DNA of 6,567 bases from Verrucomicrobiales bacterium. Lineage in GTDB: Bacteria > Verrucomicrobiota > Verrucomicrobiia > Verrucomicrobiales > DEV007. The translations under genes and the position numbers were made by a program. The stretch is from assembly GCA_003232855.1 (NCBI GenBank), contig QIKC01000240.1, positions 1-6,567 of the forward strand. The letters run 5' to 3'. The notes below the pieces were generated by a model, which saw nothing but the letters and a program-made list of their open reading frames with translations, had not been told where the DNA came from and made no database searches. Below are positions 5,954-6,567 of this stretch, in pieces (the first letter of the stretch is position 1; the number at the start of each line of letters is the position of its first letter).

Positions 5954-6567
5954 ATGACCCGCACACACACTTATTTGTTCTTCCCGGCTTTTTGTTTCGG
6001 TGCCGCGCTGCTATTTCTGCCCCTTCACGGGGCTCGGGGGGAGGAGTCCAGCTCCGTAGTCGGTCAAGATGTGGGGGAATCCAAAGATGTGCTGGATGCT
6101 TGGTTTATCGATTTCGATACCGCAGGACTGTGGAAAATCACCAATACGACCGACCTCAATTACTTCGTCTTGCCACAAATTATCTCGTGGCGTAGTCGCT
6201 ATATTTTCCGTTGGGATCTCGCCGGAGGAGATTTGATCGTGCGCAATCGGATCAGCTTCTTGTCCGAATATTTTTTAGAAGGTGCCGAGAACTATTATCT
6301 AGGATTTTCTGGCAGCCCGGCTTTGGAATGGTGGAATTCCGAGCAAAATTTTTCACTCTATTTCTATGTGGGTGGTGGGGCGGGTTTTGTTGATTCGACA
6401 GATATCGAAGGAGGGCAAGGGCAGGATTTTACCTTTAACTGGTATGTGCAGACTGGAGCCCGTTTCCGCCTGAGCGAAAACTTGATGATCACTGGAGGTC
6501 TGCTATTCCAGCACCTTTCCAATCAGGGGCAATCCGATCGCAATCCCGGGCTCAACTCCCTCGGCCC
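5954..6567 (+). CDS. PagL-like acyloxyacyl hydrolase (lipid A deacylase family), 3' end outside window
   Basis: The visible 205 residues begin with a signal peptide: a hydrophobic stretch at about 7-24 and a plausible cleavage after Gly29 (Ala-Arg-Gly). The mature part alternates aromatic and polar residues in the way of an outer-membrane beta-barrel. Its end carries the family signature: a GGGAGF strand (around 138-143), then FQHLSNQG at 185-192 and NPGLNSLG at 197-204. PagL removes the 3-O acyl chain from lipid A using a His-x-Ser pair and a downstream Glu; here His187 and Ser189 are present. The residue at the spacing of the PagL glutamate is Asn201. The gene starts 23 bases after the halogenase-like stop and shares its lower GC, suggesting one transcript. 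The barrel end is cut off by the window edge. Family is fairly sure; lipid A as substrate is not. Confidence 0.8.
   Translation, partial: MTRTHTYLFFPAFCFGAALLFLPLHGARGEESSSVVGQDVGESKDVLDAWFIDFDTAGLWKITNTTDLNYFVLPQIISWRSRYIFRWDLAGGDLIVRNRISFLSEYFLEGAENYYLGFSGSPALEWWNSEQNFSLYFYVGGGAGFVDSTDIEGGQGQDFTFNWYVQTGARFRLSENLMITGGLLFQHLSNQGQSDRNPGLNSLG

Overview
The window reads as chromosomal DNA from a Gram-negative bacterium. The rpmF/plsX/fabH block and the intergenic repeat style suggest Verrucomicrobiota (Opitutae-like), but this is an impression from sequence character, not a search result. A Gram-negative envelope is supported independently by a PagL-type outer-membrane protein at the right edge. 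Most of the window is GC-rich (two sampled 60-base lines inside fabH and the gene at 3316-4632 count to 63% and 68% GC). The last two genes are visibly poorer in GC (three sampled lines count to 48, 43 and 42%).

Layout. Positions 1-141 hold a G-rich octamer repeat that folds back on a diverged C-rich copy of itself, with no supportable gene. On the minus strand, read from right to left, come yceD (DUF177, 3121-2621), rpmF (ribosomal protein L32, 2601-2419), a strong intrinsic terminator (2383-2349), plsX (2203-1163) and fabH (1155-142). This is the widely conserved yceD-rpmF-plsX-fabH block linking ribosome assembly to lipid synthesis, but here the terminator splits it into two likely transcription units. 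On the plus strand, diverging from yceD, come a single-pass membrane protein of unknown function with a proline-rich N-terminal half and a helical-repeat C-terminal end (3316-4632), a flavin-dependent halogenase-like oxidoreductase (4683-5930), and the beginning of a secreted PagL-like acyloxyacyl hydrolase that runs off the right edge (5954 onward).

How the genes work together. PlsX makes acyl-phosphate for phospholipid synthesis and FabH starts each new fatty-acid chain, so they form one pathway block. YceD and L32 belong to 23S rRNA/50S subunit maturation. The plus-strand genes are not part of that housekeeping block. The halogenase-like and PagL-like genes sit 23 bases apart in the same direction and share the lower GC, so they look like an accessory pair, possibly acquired together, acting on a small aromatic or lipid-linked molecule and on the outer membrane respectively. 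This functional link is inference only. No tRNA, rRNA, CRISPR array or insertion sequence was recognised.
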